Positions 10,400 through 23,604 of a stretch of DNA of 64,000 bases are shown piece by piece (position 1 is the stretch's first letter; each line of letters starts with the position of its first letter). A model generated the notes under the pieces. That model saw nothing but the letters and a program-made list of their open reading frames with translations. It searched no databases and was not told the origin of the DNA. This stretch comes from Mercenaria mercenaria (Eukaryota > Mollusca > Bivalvia > Venerida > Veneridae), in assembly GCF_021730395.1 (NCBI RefSeq), contig NC_069377.1, positions 43,354,501 through 43,418,500 of the forward strand, in the 5' to 3' direction. The position numbers and the translations under genes are program-made.

Positions 10400-13365
10400 T
10401 GTAGTCTGACAGTTTTTGGAATGTAATTGTGCTTGTTGGAAGTGTTGCATGTTTTGTGATTGAGTAACAGAACTCTACTCAACACTGGTTTAACAATGAA
10501 GCTTCTTTTTTACAACAATTATTTCTATTTGCAATCAGGTTACATAATAGTAAAAAGATGACTAAATACATTCTTCAGAGTGTGTGAATGTATTACAACA
10601 AATATATAACATTCAAATAATATTTCGGAGAGACAAAGGTGTCATATGGGGACAGTGATGTTCTTTTTAGCTTATTTACATAAAGGAAAAATAACTAAAG
10701 CAACGAAGTTAATCAAATTATGGTTGTAAGATAGCATTGTCGAGTATACTTATTTAGTTTTATTTCTTTTTATTATTTTTTTTTCATCGTAGACGCTAAC
10801 TATTTATTGTGTACTAGTAATGGCTGTATTTGCATTGTAACTATTATCTTAATAATTGATGATGATCGTAGTTCAAGAAAAGACAAACCTGTTTCACTCT
10901 TGTACATCATAAAGTCCCGATCTATTTTAATTCGGGCATTGTCCACAATACAAAATGCACTGCCTTACATCAATTAAAATGTATGTATCAAGGTTTTCTT
11001 TACGTTTAACAAAAACACAAAATCAATGACCTCCGTATAGGATTGGAATAATTATATTTGCAGCTGAATTTCTTTGAAATTAGTGGTATGGTTAAAATGT
11101 GTTGTTTTTTGTTGTTGTTGTTTTTTAAATCTGAGATATGGCTATACAATTGTAACCCGTAATAGTTGACAATCTACAATCTACTGTAGGTATGATATTT
11201 TAATAAAGCATATTTCTATTGGTATATACTATGCCTTTGTTTCTTTATTTATGTGATATTCAATGACTACTGCCGTTGCGTGCAAACAGATTTCACATAA
11301 ATATTATGAATCCAAACCTTCTTATGACGTTAATATTAATACTGTTGGACTATTGTATGCAGTGTATGGAAATTAAAACAGTAATTTTAGACAGCGTTTA
11401 CTGAAATCATGCCGTGTGACTTTGATAGTTAAAACGCTACGTCTGAAATGTAATTAAAGATCGCTAGTCCCAGGAGAAATGAAGTAATCATAAACTCTGA
11501 TGTTCTAAAGATGTGTGTGCAAAATTGTTAAATTGCATTCAGTAATGATAGAAGAACTAAATTTACGTCTTCGGTTGCAACTGCTTTTCAAGTAAATATA
11601 AATCCAATATGAAAAAAAATCATTGATATAAAGTCATACTAAATGCATGTACTGTTTATTTTGTATTTGTCCATGGAAATAAAAAAAGAAAAAGTGTCCT
11701 ATGTTGATTTCTGTTACTGTTCCTCGTCATTTTGTTGTTCTAACTTGAATCGTCGTCTCTCGGCTTAGTTTCGACTATTGACGACATCTCCAATTTGTAG
11801 TTTCTTCATTTAGTTTTCCTTCTTATATATGCTATGTAAAGCGTTTGGTCGTCTGGTCTGCATCCCGTCGATGTGGCTGTAGCAGGCCTCCCGTCGGACG
11901 TCCATTTAGCCTGCTATCTTTCCTTTATGTGTCCCTATCGAGTCCACGGAGTGCTGATATCCTCTAATAACCGGCTCAGGTAAACATGGAAAACAACCGT
12001 CAGAGATGTTAATTCGGGATCGAGTTTGGAGATTTTAGCCCACCAAGCACTCTGGTCATGGCGCGGTTCCAGCACATAAACGCTCGATGAGAATCCGACT
12101 CGATGATACATTGGCAGGATGCAGCTCAGTTCATAGATGTCCACTTTTTACGGCCATTCTCTCTGGTTTTCGCCATATGACGGTAACTAGGCCAGACGTC
12201 GCTGACCCAGTTAGCGCCATATGTGCCCTCTCCACGACGTGCATGTACCAGAGAGCTCGAAGAAGTTATACTCGTCATTTTTATACATAGCATCTACTTA
12301 ACAAGTAAAATATCGATCCATGTCATCTTCATACATGAAAACGCCCGTGAAGTATCATCTGTATCGAACAAGTGCACTTAAAGGTCATTAAATACTCTAT
12401 ATTCAAACGACAGCTGTCACGTGAACACTTGTTTCCTCTCAATTTCTTTTCAATGAATGTTAAGTCAAAATAAAAGAAAAAAACGCTAAAGCAAAACTAG
12501 CTGCTATTTTTTTTCCAAAAGGCAAGACAAACATATCATAAATCGTTCGTCTAGCTCGAGACATAAAATATTAATTCTTGTTAAGAAGAAGGTGTTGAGA
12601 AAATACAACACTTGCGTACCGAAAGTATGACTAATGTAACCATAGTCCTTTACCACCATGACTAGTTGAATTTATACTGACAGTTTAGAGGGATATGGAA
12701 ACTTGCGCAACTGTTTCATCATGTTTTCTTACACTTTCTAATCTATTGATTTATTGTGTACAGCTTACGGTACTGAAAGGCATAAAAACTTAAAAGAAAC
12801 TCGTATACCAACAGGTGGAGAATTGGTAGCTTTTCACAATACCACCGTGACAGTATATTCACTTAACTGGCGACCTTGCCTATGGTTGTCAGAAAAGGAA
12901 AGACCGCAACAAGGATACGACAGTAAGATAACAAAGTAGAATTATATAAACCAAACAATTGTTTACACGGTTAAGCAAGACAAGAACGAACAGACGAATT
13001 TATTGCCAACAGACTGAATTTGCAATCAACGTACCACTAAAATGGCGGACACTAAAACGAGTTGAACACGAAGCGACCAAATTCAACAGAAAGAAAACAA
13101 AAGAGGAATTCATAGTGCAATCTATAGCAGTGATAACATATATTTGTAGTTTGTGTTTCGGATACAATTATGGGTCACGTGATTTGTTTATGGAGGAAGA
13201 CCCAAGTTATCTCTCCATGCAATATTTCGGGCACTGGCGGGCACATGAAAGAATTCTACCCCTCAAATGAGGTTTCAAATGCACAGCGGTGAGCAAGTAA
13301 TTTGAAGTCTATGGAGTAACCTATACAACCGCGGAGGTTGCAATATTGATAATATGTAGAGCATT
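10400..13365. other. Mostly AT-rich DNA with a GC-richer island
   Basis: No recognised gene. A GC-richer island at about 11830-12290 has broken short frames on the minus strand that look like decayed coding sequence, family unknown. A 103-codon open frame at 12959-13270 has no domain that I recognise. Confidence 0.4.
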
Positions 13366-13367
13366 TC

Positions 13368-13652
13368 GTTTCTTTTATTTCTTATTGGGTTTAGAGTCAC
13401 ACAGACATATTACGTCAATGACATATGGCGACGTTTTCCAGCTTTTGATGATTGGGGAAGATCACAGATGTCCCTCCCGGTATTGTTCCGGGCATAGACG
13501 GGAATTTGGGTAGAACCATCAACCTGCAATAAGCCAACTGGATAGTTTCCTCACGCCGAAGAATTCTACACCATAAGGGATGCGTGGAACCCGCGTGGAT
13601 GAGAGGCAAGTAAGTCGGAGTCGGCCTTAACCACTCGGCCACGGTCCTCATA
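13368..13652 (-). mobile_element. tRNA-headed SINE, minus strand
   Basis: Read on the minus strand, the head GACCGTGGCCGAGTGGTTAA is an A-box-like start typical of Leu/Ser tRNA-derived SINEs, with GCGGGTTCCACGC as a weak B box. The body contains CATCAAAAGCTGGAAAACG, and the tail CTCTAAACCCAATAAG ends the element. The same body words occur in the SINE at 14767, so both belong to one family with different heads or ages. Confidence 0.7.
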
Positions 13653-13659
13653 GAGAATT

Positions 13660-14765
13660 TCAACAAAATTATTCTTACAGTTCTTGAAAAAGCACAATCA
13701 TTTTCAATTGATTTTAAGTATAAACACAATTTACCCTTTAATTTTAAATGATGATATCGCATCTGATAAATCTGTGTTAACAATAACGACTAAAGTGCTC
13801 ATTCGTGCTCGCATTCTATGTTAAGTAATGATAACATCATACAGCTTTCGACTAACATATCGAAGAGAAACAACCAGTGAACTAATTATGGGATTTTCTT
13901 CCTGTGTTATTTCTCTTGACTACTATTATCTTGTGCGAATAAGAATAGGCTGTATTCAGGGTGATGCCTTTTATTATTCTATTAGTAACAACGTATTGTG
14001 TGACTTATCTCCTTGTCCACACTCACTCAGTTTAGCGGTATTCTGTAAAATATCTGTAACGACTCTGTCGGATTTTTAGTATCTATTGTTGTATTTTAAA
14101 TTGTGTTTCGCTCATTTTGATATTTCTCAGGAGAAGCAAATCACACAAATTGAATATTTAGCATCTATGAAACAATGCCTTAAGTAAAAGGAAATTAAAG
14201 ACATGTAACACATTGATTCCCACATTGATATATTACGCATGGTACATTGTTTAAAGCGAAGAATATGTTACCCCGTGTATTTTATTTCAGAATATGGAAA
14301 AATAATATATAAATACACTAAATACAAGTACATTTAATTTATGTAGCCTTTCTGGCACTTCAAAACGGAATTTGTCAGTATTTCAGTTATTTTACGGAGA
14401 AAAATATTAGAAAACGAACGATGAAATAATATATATCTTCATTACTGTCTTCGATACGACGCAACTGCCGGCACGGGGATAACTTGAACCCCAGTGATAA
14501 GGCACACATTTAACATCATATACTACGAGTTTAAGTGATTGAGGAAAACAAAAAAGACATCCTCTATACTATTAAACTGAATACAGGCATTTTTCCCCAA
14601 TTCAGAGGTTATTACCAAATATTATGTGTATCAGCATACGCTTCGTTTGTTAACGCCGATTTTACATTGTAATTTGAAAAGTTCATGTTTCAAACATATT
14701 CAAACTACAATAACGTGTCACAAATGGCTCAAACATATATAATTATGCTACTGGGTTCGGGTTTG
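13660..14765. other. No feature recognised
   Basis: AT-rich with only short open frames (for example 13828-14079) that show no domain. Nothing further can be supported. Confidence 0.5.
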
Positions 14766-14766
14766 G

Positions 14767-15071
14767 GAAGGGGTGTCCTTAGCCGATTGGTTAATGTCAG
14801 TGACCTGGTCACTGAATTCGAATCACTTGGCCCTCGCCGATGTAGGTTCGAGCCACGCTAGGAGCATTGAATTTTTTCATATGAGGAAACCATTCAGCTG
14901 GCTTTCAGAAGTTCGTTAGTTCTACACAGGTGCTTGCCCGTGATGAAATAATGCACAGAAGGGCACTTTTGATCTTCCTCCACCATCAAAAGCTGGACAG
15001 TCGCCGAAATGATATGGTCTAAAATTGTGTCGATGTGACGTTCAACCCAGCAAAAAAACTAACAAAAATCG
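14767..15071 (+). mobile_element. tRNA-headed SINE, plus strand
   Basis: The head GGGGTGTCCTTAGCCGATTG, the B-box-like GTAGGTTCGAGCC, the body with CACCATCAAAAGCTGGACAG and the tail GACGTTCAACCCAGCAAAA give a complete SINE order. Divergence from the copy at 13368 suggests both are old. Confidence 0.7.
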
Positions 15072-15079
15072 AGTTTGTG

Positions 15080-17390
15080 AACGAAACTGCCTGAACGCGT
15101 TCAACCGTTACACACGTTGTCATTGAAGAGATCACACTATTGTGATTTTTATGATCAACGTGATGTAGAGCACCGAGAAAAGAAAAGTCAGGAGAAAAGC
15201 GGAAGTGATACATAATTACATGACACCTTATATAAAATGCCGTTCCACAGTTTGTGCTATATGACCCGTTTATAATCCCATGTTAATTGGGTTAAAATAA
15301 CAAAACTCTGAAATAATTTCTGATGTCATGTAACGCAACATTCGATACCTCGGGCAGTAGTTTTGGCTATTAACCGGCAAGCCATTCAATAAATGTATAT
15401 TTGTTAATCTATTCACCATTCTATGCGAAGTAGATGGTCTTGATTCTTGATAGGTATAAAAATACTTCTCATTACAATTTTAATACACATCATTATCAAC
15501 CATGCTGCCAATATTACAGAATAAATGTCATCAGGATTTAATTCAGACAACTTTTTTTTCTGCAGTTCGTACATTGATTAGTATGTATCTATACATTGTA
15601 GCAGCTTTTCATCGAAAGTCTGAGCCAATATGTTGTTATAACCTGGTTTCTTTTTTTTTTTTTTTTTTTTTTGAAAACATGATGTTTGCGAGTGAACAGT
15701 GACACTTTTCTCCAGTTTTGTAGATTCTACTAAAGATATTTTAACTAAGAAGGAGATACAAATCTTAAGAACTCATCTACACCCAATATCTGAACTTGTC
15801 ATTTATGTGTTGTCAAAGGTCGAAAAAGAAACAATGCCTATGCTAAATATTTTTCTTCCGTGTCACGGTCAGAAAGGTACAGTCAAACGTCTCTAAACAA
15901 TACCTTTTGAGAAAAGAGCTCTCTTAAAACTTTCAAAGACTGGATATTTCTTTTCGACTAGAATATTTTGAAAACGTTAGCTTGCCGCTGCAGAGCAACA
16001 ACCTCTGTACAACAAATATTTAAATCTTCTAAGAGGAGTGGTTATGGTAACACGTACAGTCCAATGTTTAAACAGTAAAACTAACTTCTTTAATACGCCT
16101 TGTGAAACAAATAGGTAACGAAAGTTGGCTTCTAGATAGATATATTCATGATCTTAAATATTTTTTGTTTGTTTAATTAGGTCAAAATCATAGGAGGATG
16201 TTCCCTAATGTTGCTGCATTTACATACATAGAGCATCAGCAACTAAACATTTTATCAAGCATTTTTTCTGTCCATATCTAAAGTAACCTTTGCAGATAGT
16301 ACTTTTCTACAAACATATTTCTTTTTCAGATCTACTGTTGTAGAAAAGAAATCCAATCAGCTAGATCTTTTTCTTTTATGACAACTATAGTTCTAACTCA
16401 AAGATACCGTCTTGTGAATGTTTCTAATAACACTGACACACCTTCTAGAAAATATACTTCAACATAGTTAAAATCTTTCTATGAAACTTCAGTACAATAA
16501 TGACATTTAAATAAATATTTTGACTATGACTTCGACTCGGAAATATAGAAAATTTCAATTTAAAGGATTTTTATGGTTCAGAATTTCTAAATTGAAAATG
16601 ACGTTTAGTATACACACCCTATTATATACAAAGTGATATGTCTACCACATATTAAGTTCTAAACCAATAATGGTCAGTAGTGGTGTTAGTTTTTAGTGCT
16701 ATACATTTTCATTTCGATTTCCCCTTTAATGTATTCTGGTGTACGGAACGGACACGTGTAAATGCCTAAACGTTATGTATAATTCATCATGACCGCTACC
16801 TTTGCTAAATAAAGAACAATCTGTCTGTTGATATTTGACTGTTACTAAATGTTATGCGAAAATTACATCATAAATACATGTAACTGGTTATATATCGTAC
16901 ACATACTACACATACTACACAGATGAAGACATAAATGGAAGGATCAACAACAGAAAAACATATTTTTTTGTATTTTTGCTATTTTAATATTGACGAAAAA
17001 CGAAAACTAAATATATACAGTAATATTGGAATTTATCATTTATTCTAAATAATAAGTCATAGAAAAACAATCTGCTATAATTGATAGTCTGAAGTGTCTC
17101 TTGTTTAGTTGCGTACGAAAAAAAGTGCACATTAGTCTACTGACACAAACCATATACGCCAAATTCACTGAATCTAATTACATCCATTGAATTGTTGTCC
17201 TCGGCTATTATGTAGTATGTAGAAACCGTGCCTGTACTAAACTAAACTTATAAAACAATCGTTAGTAATAACAAGCACACTGAACACTTTAGTCATTTAA
17301 TAAAAGCATTAGTTTTGGCAGGTTTGACATTTTCATTTATTTTCCTTCTAACTAATTTATATATGTTTTATAAGTTGTGTTTCTGGCAAT
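15080..17390. other. No feature recognised
   Basis: AT-rich, with a poly-T run near 15650-15672. Short frames at 15502-15896 have no recognisable domain. This stretch is the 3' side of the minus-strand FReD gene, so any 3' UTR of that gene would start just left of 17401. Confidence 0.5.
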
Positions 17391-17400
17391 TGCGCGTTTA

Positions 17401-18281
17401 TCATACAGTAACAAAAAGCTCGCTGTTTGCCGGTAGCCAACGTCGAATTTTCATATCCGTTAGTCTCAATGGACCATCGTTACCTTTAAATGTTTCCCAA
17501 ACTGGACCCTTACCACCTGTAGCGCCATACTTGCCATTTAAATTGGAATCATGACAGCCACCATACCACCAAGCCCCAGTATAATGCTGTGCACAGTTAC
17601 TACTGTGATTATCGTTATCCCTGTCCCTTGTAGAAAATTTGCGATTGTTATGATGCGCCAGACTGTCGCCTGCGTTTCCGTTGTAACCGTCAACAGTGAG
17701 TTTGTATCCCGAGTTGACATCACCGACCGAGAAAACATTATACGCCGCATATGCAACAATACCGTCCATGCTTTCAAGATCAACCCGCAACTCATACCAC
17801 CCTTGTTCGGTTATTTTATGTATCTGCTGGTTTCCTAACCAAAAGTTCCCGCTAAGATTTCCAAACCTTGTCTGATAATCATGCCAGTATTTAAAAAAGT
17901 CGCTATTAGATATTCGTCTCTGTAAAACAGTCCATCCTCCTCCGGCCGTATCCATGTCACATCTCACTGGAAATCCCATGGTTCCTTCGGGGTATATCGT
18001 GTACCCGTGATTTCATTTCCTAAACGTTGTATGTCTTGACAGTCTCGAGGTTTTGATTCAGTATTCAACGCTCGAAAAATTTCTTTTAGTTCCTGCTGAT
18101 GTCCGTTTAGAATTTCCGAGATGTTACTGAACAGTCTTTCTTTGTCTACGTTACACTTTACATCGGACTTTTGGTCCGAGCAGCAGCTGTTTATGTTAAT
18201 TATGTGGGTACCGATGTGTCCATCATCACTTGCAGTAATCAGTTTTATGAATAGCGCAAACAATATGATATTAAGATCCAT
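17401..18281 (-). pseudogene. Fibrinogen-related protein, frameshifted (FReD gene 1)
   Basis: Encodes a secreted fibrinogen-domain protein of the FREP/ficolin-like group. The start is the ATG at 18281, which aligns with the ATGGAT start of the paralog at 34278; the codon upstream at 18302 is TTG. The N-terminus is a signal peptide (MDLNIILFALFIKLITAS), followed by a vicinal Cys pair (INSCCSDQ) and a helical stalk. The fibrinogen C-terminal domain carries GGGWTVLQRR, NFWLGNQQIH, the calcium-site motif DRDNDN and WWYGGCHDSNLNGKYG. Compared with the paralog, 4 nt are missing near 17990-18002, just after GNEITG, which shifts the frame between stalk and domain. The rest reads cleanly to a stop at 17401. 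Either a young pseudogene or an assembly error. It has no introns and is the only FReD gene here on the minus strand. Confidence 0.85.
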
Positions 18282-18330
18282 TTTACCTTCCGCTATCTCC
18301 AACTAATATGATACTGTATTGTTGTAAGCG

Positions 18331-18339
18331 TTTTTTATA
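18331..18339 (-). promoter_or_regulatory. TATA box of FReD gene 1
   Basis: TATAAAAAA on the minus strand lies about 50 bp upstream of the ATG at 18281. The surrounding GGTATAAAA...GCTTACAA...CAATAC matches the core promoter of the paralog at 34227, so the promoter was duplicated with the gene. Confidence 0.6.
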
Positions 18340-18779
18340 CCGCATTTTGCCTTCAATAGTTACAAGGGATGTCATTGGTTTGCACAAGTGATAAATGTGC
18401 ACTTACTCTGATTTGATTCGTCGCATGTTCATCGGGCCTCTTGTCTTGACCCTTTATGTGAAACGTTAAATTCTGATATGTATATTAAGGAATAAAACAA
18501 ATTAATTTGTTATAGAAAATTGATTTGAAATCACCGTTATGGCCGTTTATCTCAAAATATAACAAGATTTCCGAGAGTTGCGATAAACTATGTACAAAAA
18601 TGCTGTCGGTGCTTTTATAAAAAACCAATACCAAAAAAAAATGTTTCATCTTTTTGAACAAGAGCTCGTTGAACACGAAATGCCCCTTTGATGCATTCAG
18701 TAACTGTAAAAGGAACAGAAATGATCTGGTCACTCTTGGTCGCGTTTGACGTATTGACCTCAAATCAATATTTATGGGT

Positions 18780-20480
18780 TATTTATCAGTCATGAGTGAC
18801 CTCCGTACCGAATGTGATCTAAGACCAAACATTTTTTACTTATTTAAAACAAAAAGAAAACATTTTACTGTTCTTGGTCAATGTGACCTTGACCTTAGAC
18901 CTACTGATTTCAAAAACAACAGGGGTCATCTACTGGTCATGATTAGCCCATATTAAGTTTCGTGATCCTACCCTCAAGCGTTTTTGAGTTATCGCCCGGA
19001 AACGGTTTAACTGTTCCGCATCACTGTGAACTTGACCTTTGATATACTGACGCAAAATCAATACGGGTCATCTGCTCGTCATGATCAACCTCCCTTCTAA
19101 GTTCCATGATCAAAGGCCCAAGTTCTCAAGTTATCGTCGCATTGTTATCTTGACCTTTGACCTACTGACCTCACAAACAATAGGGGTCATTTGCTGATCA
19201 TGACCAACTTCCCTATTAGGTATCGTAATGTTAGGCCAAAGTGTTCTCAAGTTATCGTTCGGAAACGGTTTAAATATTCCGGGTCACTGCGACCTTGACC
19301 TTTGACCTACTGACTTCAAAATCAATAGGGGTCATTTTCCAGTCATGACCAGCATCATTATAAAGATTTATGATCCTAGACCCAAGTGTTCTTGAGTTAT
19401 CATCCGGAAACCGTTTAACTGTTCCGGGTCACTGTTACCTTGACCTTTGACCTATTGACTTCAAAATCAATAGGAGTCATTCGATGGTCATGGTCAACCT
19501 CGCTATTAAGATTCGTGATCAATGGCTCAAGTGTTCTTGAGTTATCGTCCAAAAATTGTTTGACTGTTCCAGGCCACTGTAACCTTGACCTTTAACCTAC
19601 TGATCTCAAAATCAAAAGAAATCATCTGCTGGTCATGATCAACTTCTCTATACCGTTTCATGATCCTTGGCCTAAGCGTTCTCATGTTATCGTCTGGAAA
19701 CTGTTTTAAATTAGCTCTTCTGGGTCACTGTGACCTTGACGTTTGACCTACTGACCTCAAAAACAACAAGGGTCATCTGCTTGGTCATGGCTAACCTCCC
19801 TAAAAAGTTTCTTGATCTTAGACCCAAGAGTTTTTGAGTTATCGCCCGGAGACGTTTTAACTGTTCCAGGTCACTGTGAACTTGAACTTTGATCTAATGA
19901 CCGCGAAATCGATACGGGTTATCTGCTGGTCATGATTAAGCTCCCCTGTAAGTTTTATGATCATAGTCCTAAACTTTCTCAAGTTATCGACTGGAAACTA
20001 TTAAAGTGTTCCTGGTCATTGTAATCTTGACCTTTGGCCTACTGACCTCACAAACAAAAGGGTTCATTTTCTGGTCATGACCAACCTCTCTATTAAGTAT
20101 CATGATCTTAGGCCAAAGCGTTCTCAAGTTATCGTCCGAAAACGGTTTAAATGTTCCGGGTCACTGTGACCTTGATCTTTGACCTTCTTACTTCAAAATC
20201 AATAGGAGTCATTTGATAGTCATGATCAACCTCGCTATTAAGACTCGTGATCTAAGTGTTCTCAAGTTATCGTCCAAAAAATGTTTGACTGTTCCAGGAT
20301 ACTGTAACCTTGACCTTTGACCGACTGATCTCAAAATCAATAGACGTCATTTGCAGGTCATGATCAAAGACTCTGTAATGTTTCATGATCCTTGGCCTAA
20401 GTGTTCTTAAGTTATCGTCTGGAAACGGTTTTAAATTATCACTTCCGGGTCACTGTGACCTACTGACCTCAAAGTCGAAC
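18780..20480 (+). repeat. Tandem array, about 145-bp unit, 11-12 copies
   Basis: Each unit contains words such as GTGACCTTGACCTTTGACC, ACTGACCTCAAAATCAATAG, GGTCATGACCAACCTC and AAGTTATCGTCCGGAAACGG. Copies are diverged. One end is marked by GAACACGAAATGCCCC and TTTGATGCATTCAGTAACTG (18675-18708), the other by CAACTGACCGACCAAC (20579-20595). The same ends bound the array at 57690-58900 in opposite orientation. Several units carry direct repeats of TGACCT with a one-base spacer. Confidence 0.8.
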
Positions 20481-20619
20481 TTGGCCTGTGTTTTATGATG
20501 TTACCCCTGTGTTCAAAAAAAAATTAATCTGTCAAGCCTTTCACGAGTTATTTTCCGGAAGCCATGAAAACCAATGGACCAACTGACCGACCAACAAGCT
20601 CACTCCTATCGGATAATTT

Positions 20620-23500
20620 CTTCAAGTTTCCGTTCATGTTCTGTCATCATTTTTTAAATATTGCTGAACAGTTTTTCATTCTCTGACACATTTGATATGT
20701 CGTTTGGTCAGAACAGTTACTGTTTATGATGAAGTTATCGACTGGTTTCTTGGTACATGCCGAAATCGATCTTAGAAGTTAAGAAAAGAAACTGAATATT
20801 TTAATTGTTTTAAGCTATCGTAGTGCTTCCGGATCTTGTGGAATATTTTATATTGTAACGTAGGTCTGTAAATGTTATTTTTACTGTAGTACATATCCTT
20901 AGGACGGCCAGATGACATGTCAGCTTTTCATCAATGAAAAACCATTTGCACCCGGAAAAGACACAAATCCCGCAAGTGTCCATAACGGAGCATGGGTATA
21001 ATATGGAGAGTTTTGGAACTTCGGCATATCGTTCAAAAGGTCCTTTTTGGTGTTGTCTAAAAGTGTCAGTATATGCCTCGGATGTCAGATATTTCCGTAT
21101 TTGAGAGCTGCAGACCTAGACAACATTTCAGGAGTTTTTTCAATTGAATTTCCTGTAATAAATGTTGATTGTACGAAAGCGTGAAAGGGCCATCAGACGC
21201 TAATACGTTTTATTACGTTAAGGCCGCGGAAAGGATTATGCTTGTCAAGAGTTATCAGCCTAGCCAAAGAAGTAGACAGATAATTTAAACAAGATTTTTG
21301 TGTTTAATTTTGTGAACTTCAAACCATATCGCTCCATTGCAAACAGATTAAAGCTTAAAAAACTGGCATGAATACGACGTTTTATTGAGCAAATACACTA
21401 TAAAAATACATCAAAGTGTACAGGGAAGTAATTTTAATCAAACGCTTCCGTATGTGCTGTTCTGTTTGTTGCGAAAATACTCAGCAACTTTGGAATATTC
21501 CTATTTATGGAAAACAAAAACAAAACAAAATCTCAAAGATTAACACAGGCCCATCTACTTATTATAATAATTGGTCAATACTTTTGGTTTGTATCAGGAA
21601 GCAAAACGAGTTATATAAGTCATATAATGCTCCCAGGTTTTTAATCTGGTTTGCTTTCTGATAAAAGAATTAAGCTTTATGGATAAATCATGTTTTTAAT
21701 GATTTTTCATTTTAACAGACCAAAAGGAATATCAATAGCAAACATTTTTGGCATAGATCATTTATATTTTTTGATATAAGAATAATTTAGCCGACATCTG
21801 GGTATGCGAAATATTTTGAGATATTCATGACTAACCGTGGCGAAACCGAGGTCTTTACGACTTTCTACCTGTGAATATCTTGTCATAAGGCCTTTTAGTC
21901 AATGAAGTTTTATTTAAGTATATTTTCATTAATCATAATCTATGCCTAGATAGATTAATATACCTGATTTTATGCTAGCTTTAAAAACAAGACAACCATT
22001 GTTGTTATGATAATGATGATGATGCATCTTACAAGCAAATGTCGAGTAGGACATCAAAATTCACTCAGCTCAGAGACCTGCTTTATAATTCAATCCTACT
22101 GTGAAAGAAATATAAATCATAGTGACGTTTTCCGAGATTTCAGCATTTAGGTCCTGCTTTCTACCAGTAAAAAAATAACCATATAATTATGTTCATTTTC
22201 GTACGTCGGTAAATTAATTAACATTCTACCATTTAAATAACAACCTTCTTTGATTTAATCATAGTAAAAAGGTGAAATATGTAAAAGAAAATGAGTTTAA
22301 AACATTTCAGTCTATTGATAAATCCGAACGGAGAAATCACTGGCATCAGTCATAAAAATAATTCTAGAATCTAAATGTTTTGAAGACTGAGTTCAATTCA
22401 ACGTCTACGGACTTGTGGTTCCACTATACACAGAATTAATGGGACATATTGTGACATGCTGACTGGCCTAGTGAGAGCGACATAATATTGAAAATGTTGT
22501 AAAACAGGAAGATATGACATGGCTTAAACGAGAGGTTTTTTCTATTTCTTTTGTACTCAAAAGAAAAGAGAACTTTATCTATACTAACTATCAGTTCCCC
22601 CACCCATCAACCATACAACTTATGATGATAATCTTCAGTCTTGTTTTACAATTGAAATAATGGTTTATTTGTTGTATTTTCAAAACTTTAATGTCAAAGT
22701 TATACACAGCCAAACAAAGTGTCACTGTGATAAGCTGAAGGTGGAAACAACACTATTTTTAAAAAAAAAAAAATGATCCAGGCGCTTAGATGTTGTTTTT
22801 TTTTTCGAAAACAAATAATATCAAAATTAATATAGATGAAGACACGGTTTTAATGTTATATTTGAAAATCTTAATTCTAACACGAGCCGCAGCAGTTGTA
22901 TGTATATACTTTTACTACATTAGCCGTCATTTATATAACAGCATATGTTCTTCAGTGCCAAATGACAGTAATAGAAAATACGCAAACTTTTCTCAGCCCG
23001 AATGACATAAAATTGTAGTGCTCTAAAGTGAAAAATATTTGTGTGCTTACAGTCGAAATGAGGAACAAGATTCAATCATGTTATCAGTTTATAAATTATA
23101 GACAGTCTCTCGAATACTACTCCGGTAACATCCAGCAATAGTAGAAAACTGCTTTTCCGTAAAAAGAGAAAGAACGCCAACACACTACACGGAGAATGTG
23201 TAAACGAACGGAAAATACCTATTTTCATTAGGGATCTACTACCTTAAGTAAAGGTAAAAATGTCAAGATTTGAAAATTTGAATTATCATTTTCCATTCCT
23301 GGTGACATCTTCCTTTTTACATAGCAGCAAATCACTTTGGTTTGAAACAATTTGCTCAAACCTCTTTAGAGTCTTCTTGTTTCTTTCAAAATTAAAGGCA
23401 CTGACATCCAGATTTTCGCTAAAAACGTTCTTTCAAATTGAAGTTTGGTCATATAATGAACATAAGAATATGAGGGTTTTTTTCTAAACTATTTTAAAAA
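20620..23500. other. No feature recognised
   Basis: AT-rich intergenic DNA. Open frames up to about 80 codons (21416-21661, 22790-23005, 23260-23487) show no domain or conserved motif. Nothing more can be supported. Confidence 0.5.
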
Positions 23501-23507
23501 TGCCGAA

Positions 23508-23600
23508 TCAAGAAAAAAAGATGACCGCGTCGGGAATAGAACTCGGACCGCCGCGGCAATAAAGAATTTTCCGATGTCGTTACCAATACCGCTATAGAGG
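23508..23600 (-). mobile_element. tRNA-like SINE head
   Basis: On the minus strand AGCGGTATTGGTAACG (A-box-like) and GGTCCGAGTTCTATTCCC (B-box-like) lie about 35 bp apart, followed by GACGCGGTCATC and a T run. This has the layout of a tRNA-derived RNA polymerase III unit. The cloverleaf does not fold well, so I call a SINE head or tRNA relic. Confidence 0.4.
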
Positions 23601-23604
23601 ATTC

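Noticed and set aside
9628-10409. Open frames reading MDPDQT-RMRRLVWIHAG in both foldback copies
   Set aside because: They lie entirely in the inverted-repeat arms and recur on both strands of every copy, so they are translations of a MITE and not genes.
11830-12290. Possible decayed coding segment in a GC-richer island
   Set aside because: Frames are short and broken and no family could be named, so no gene is called.
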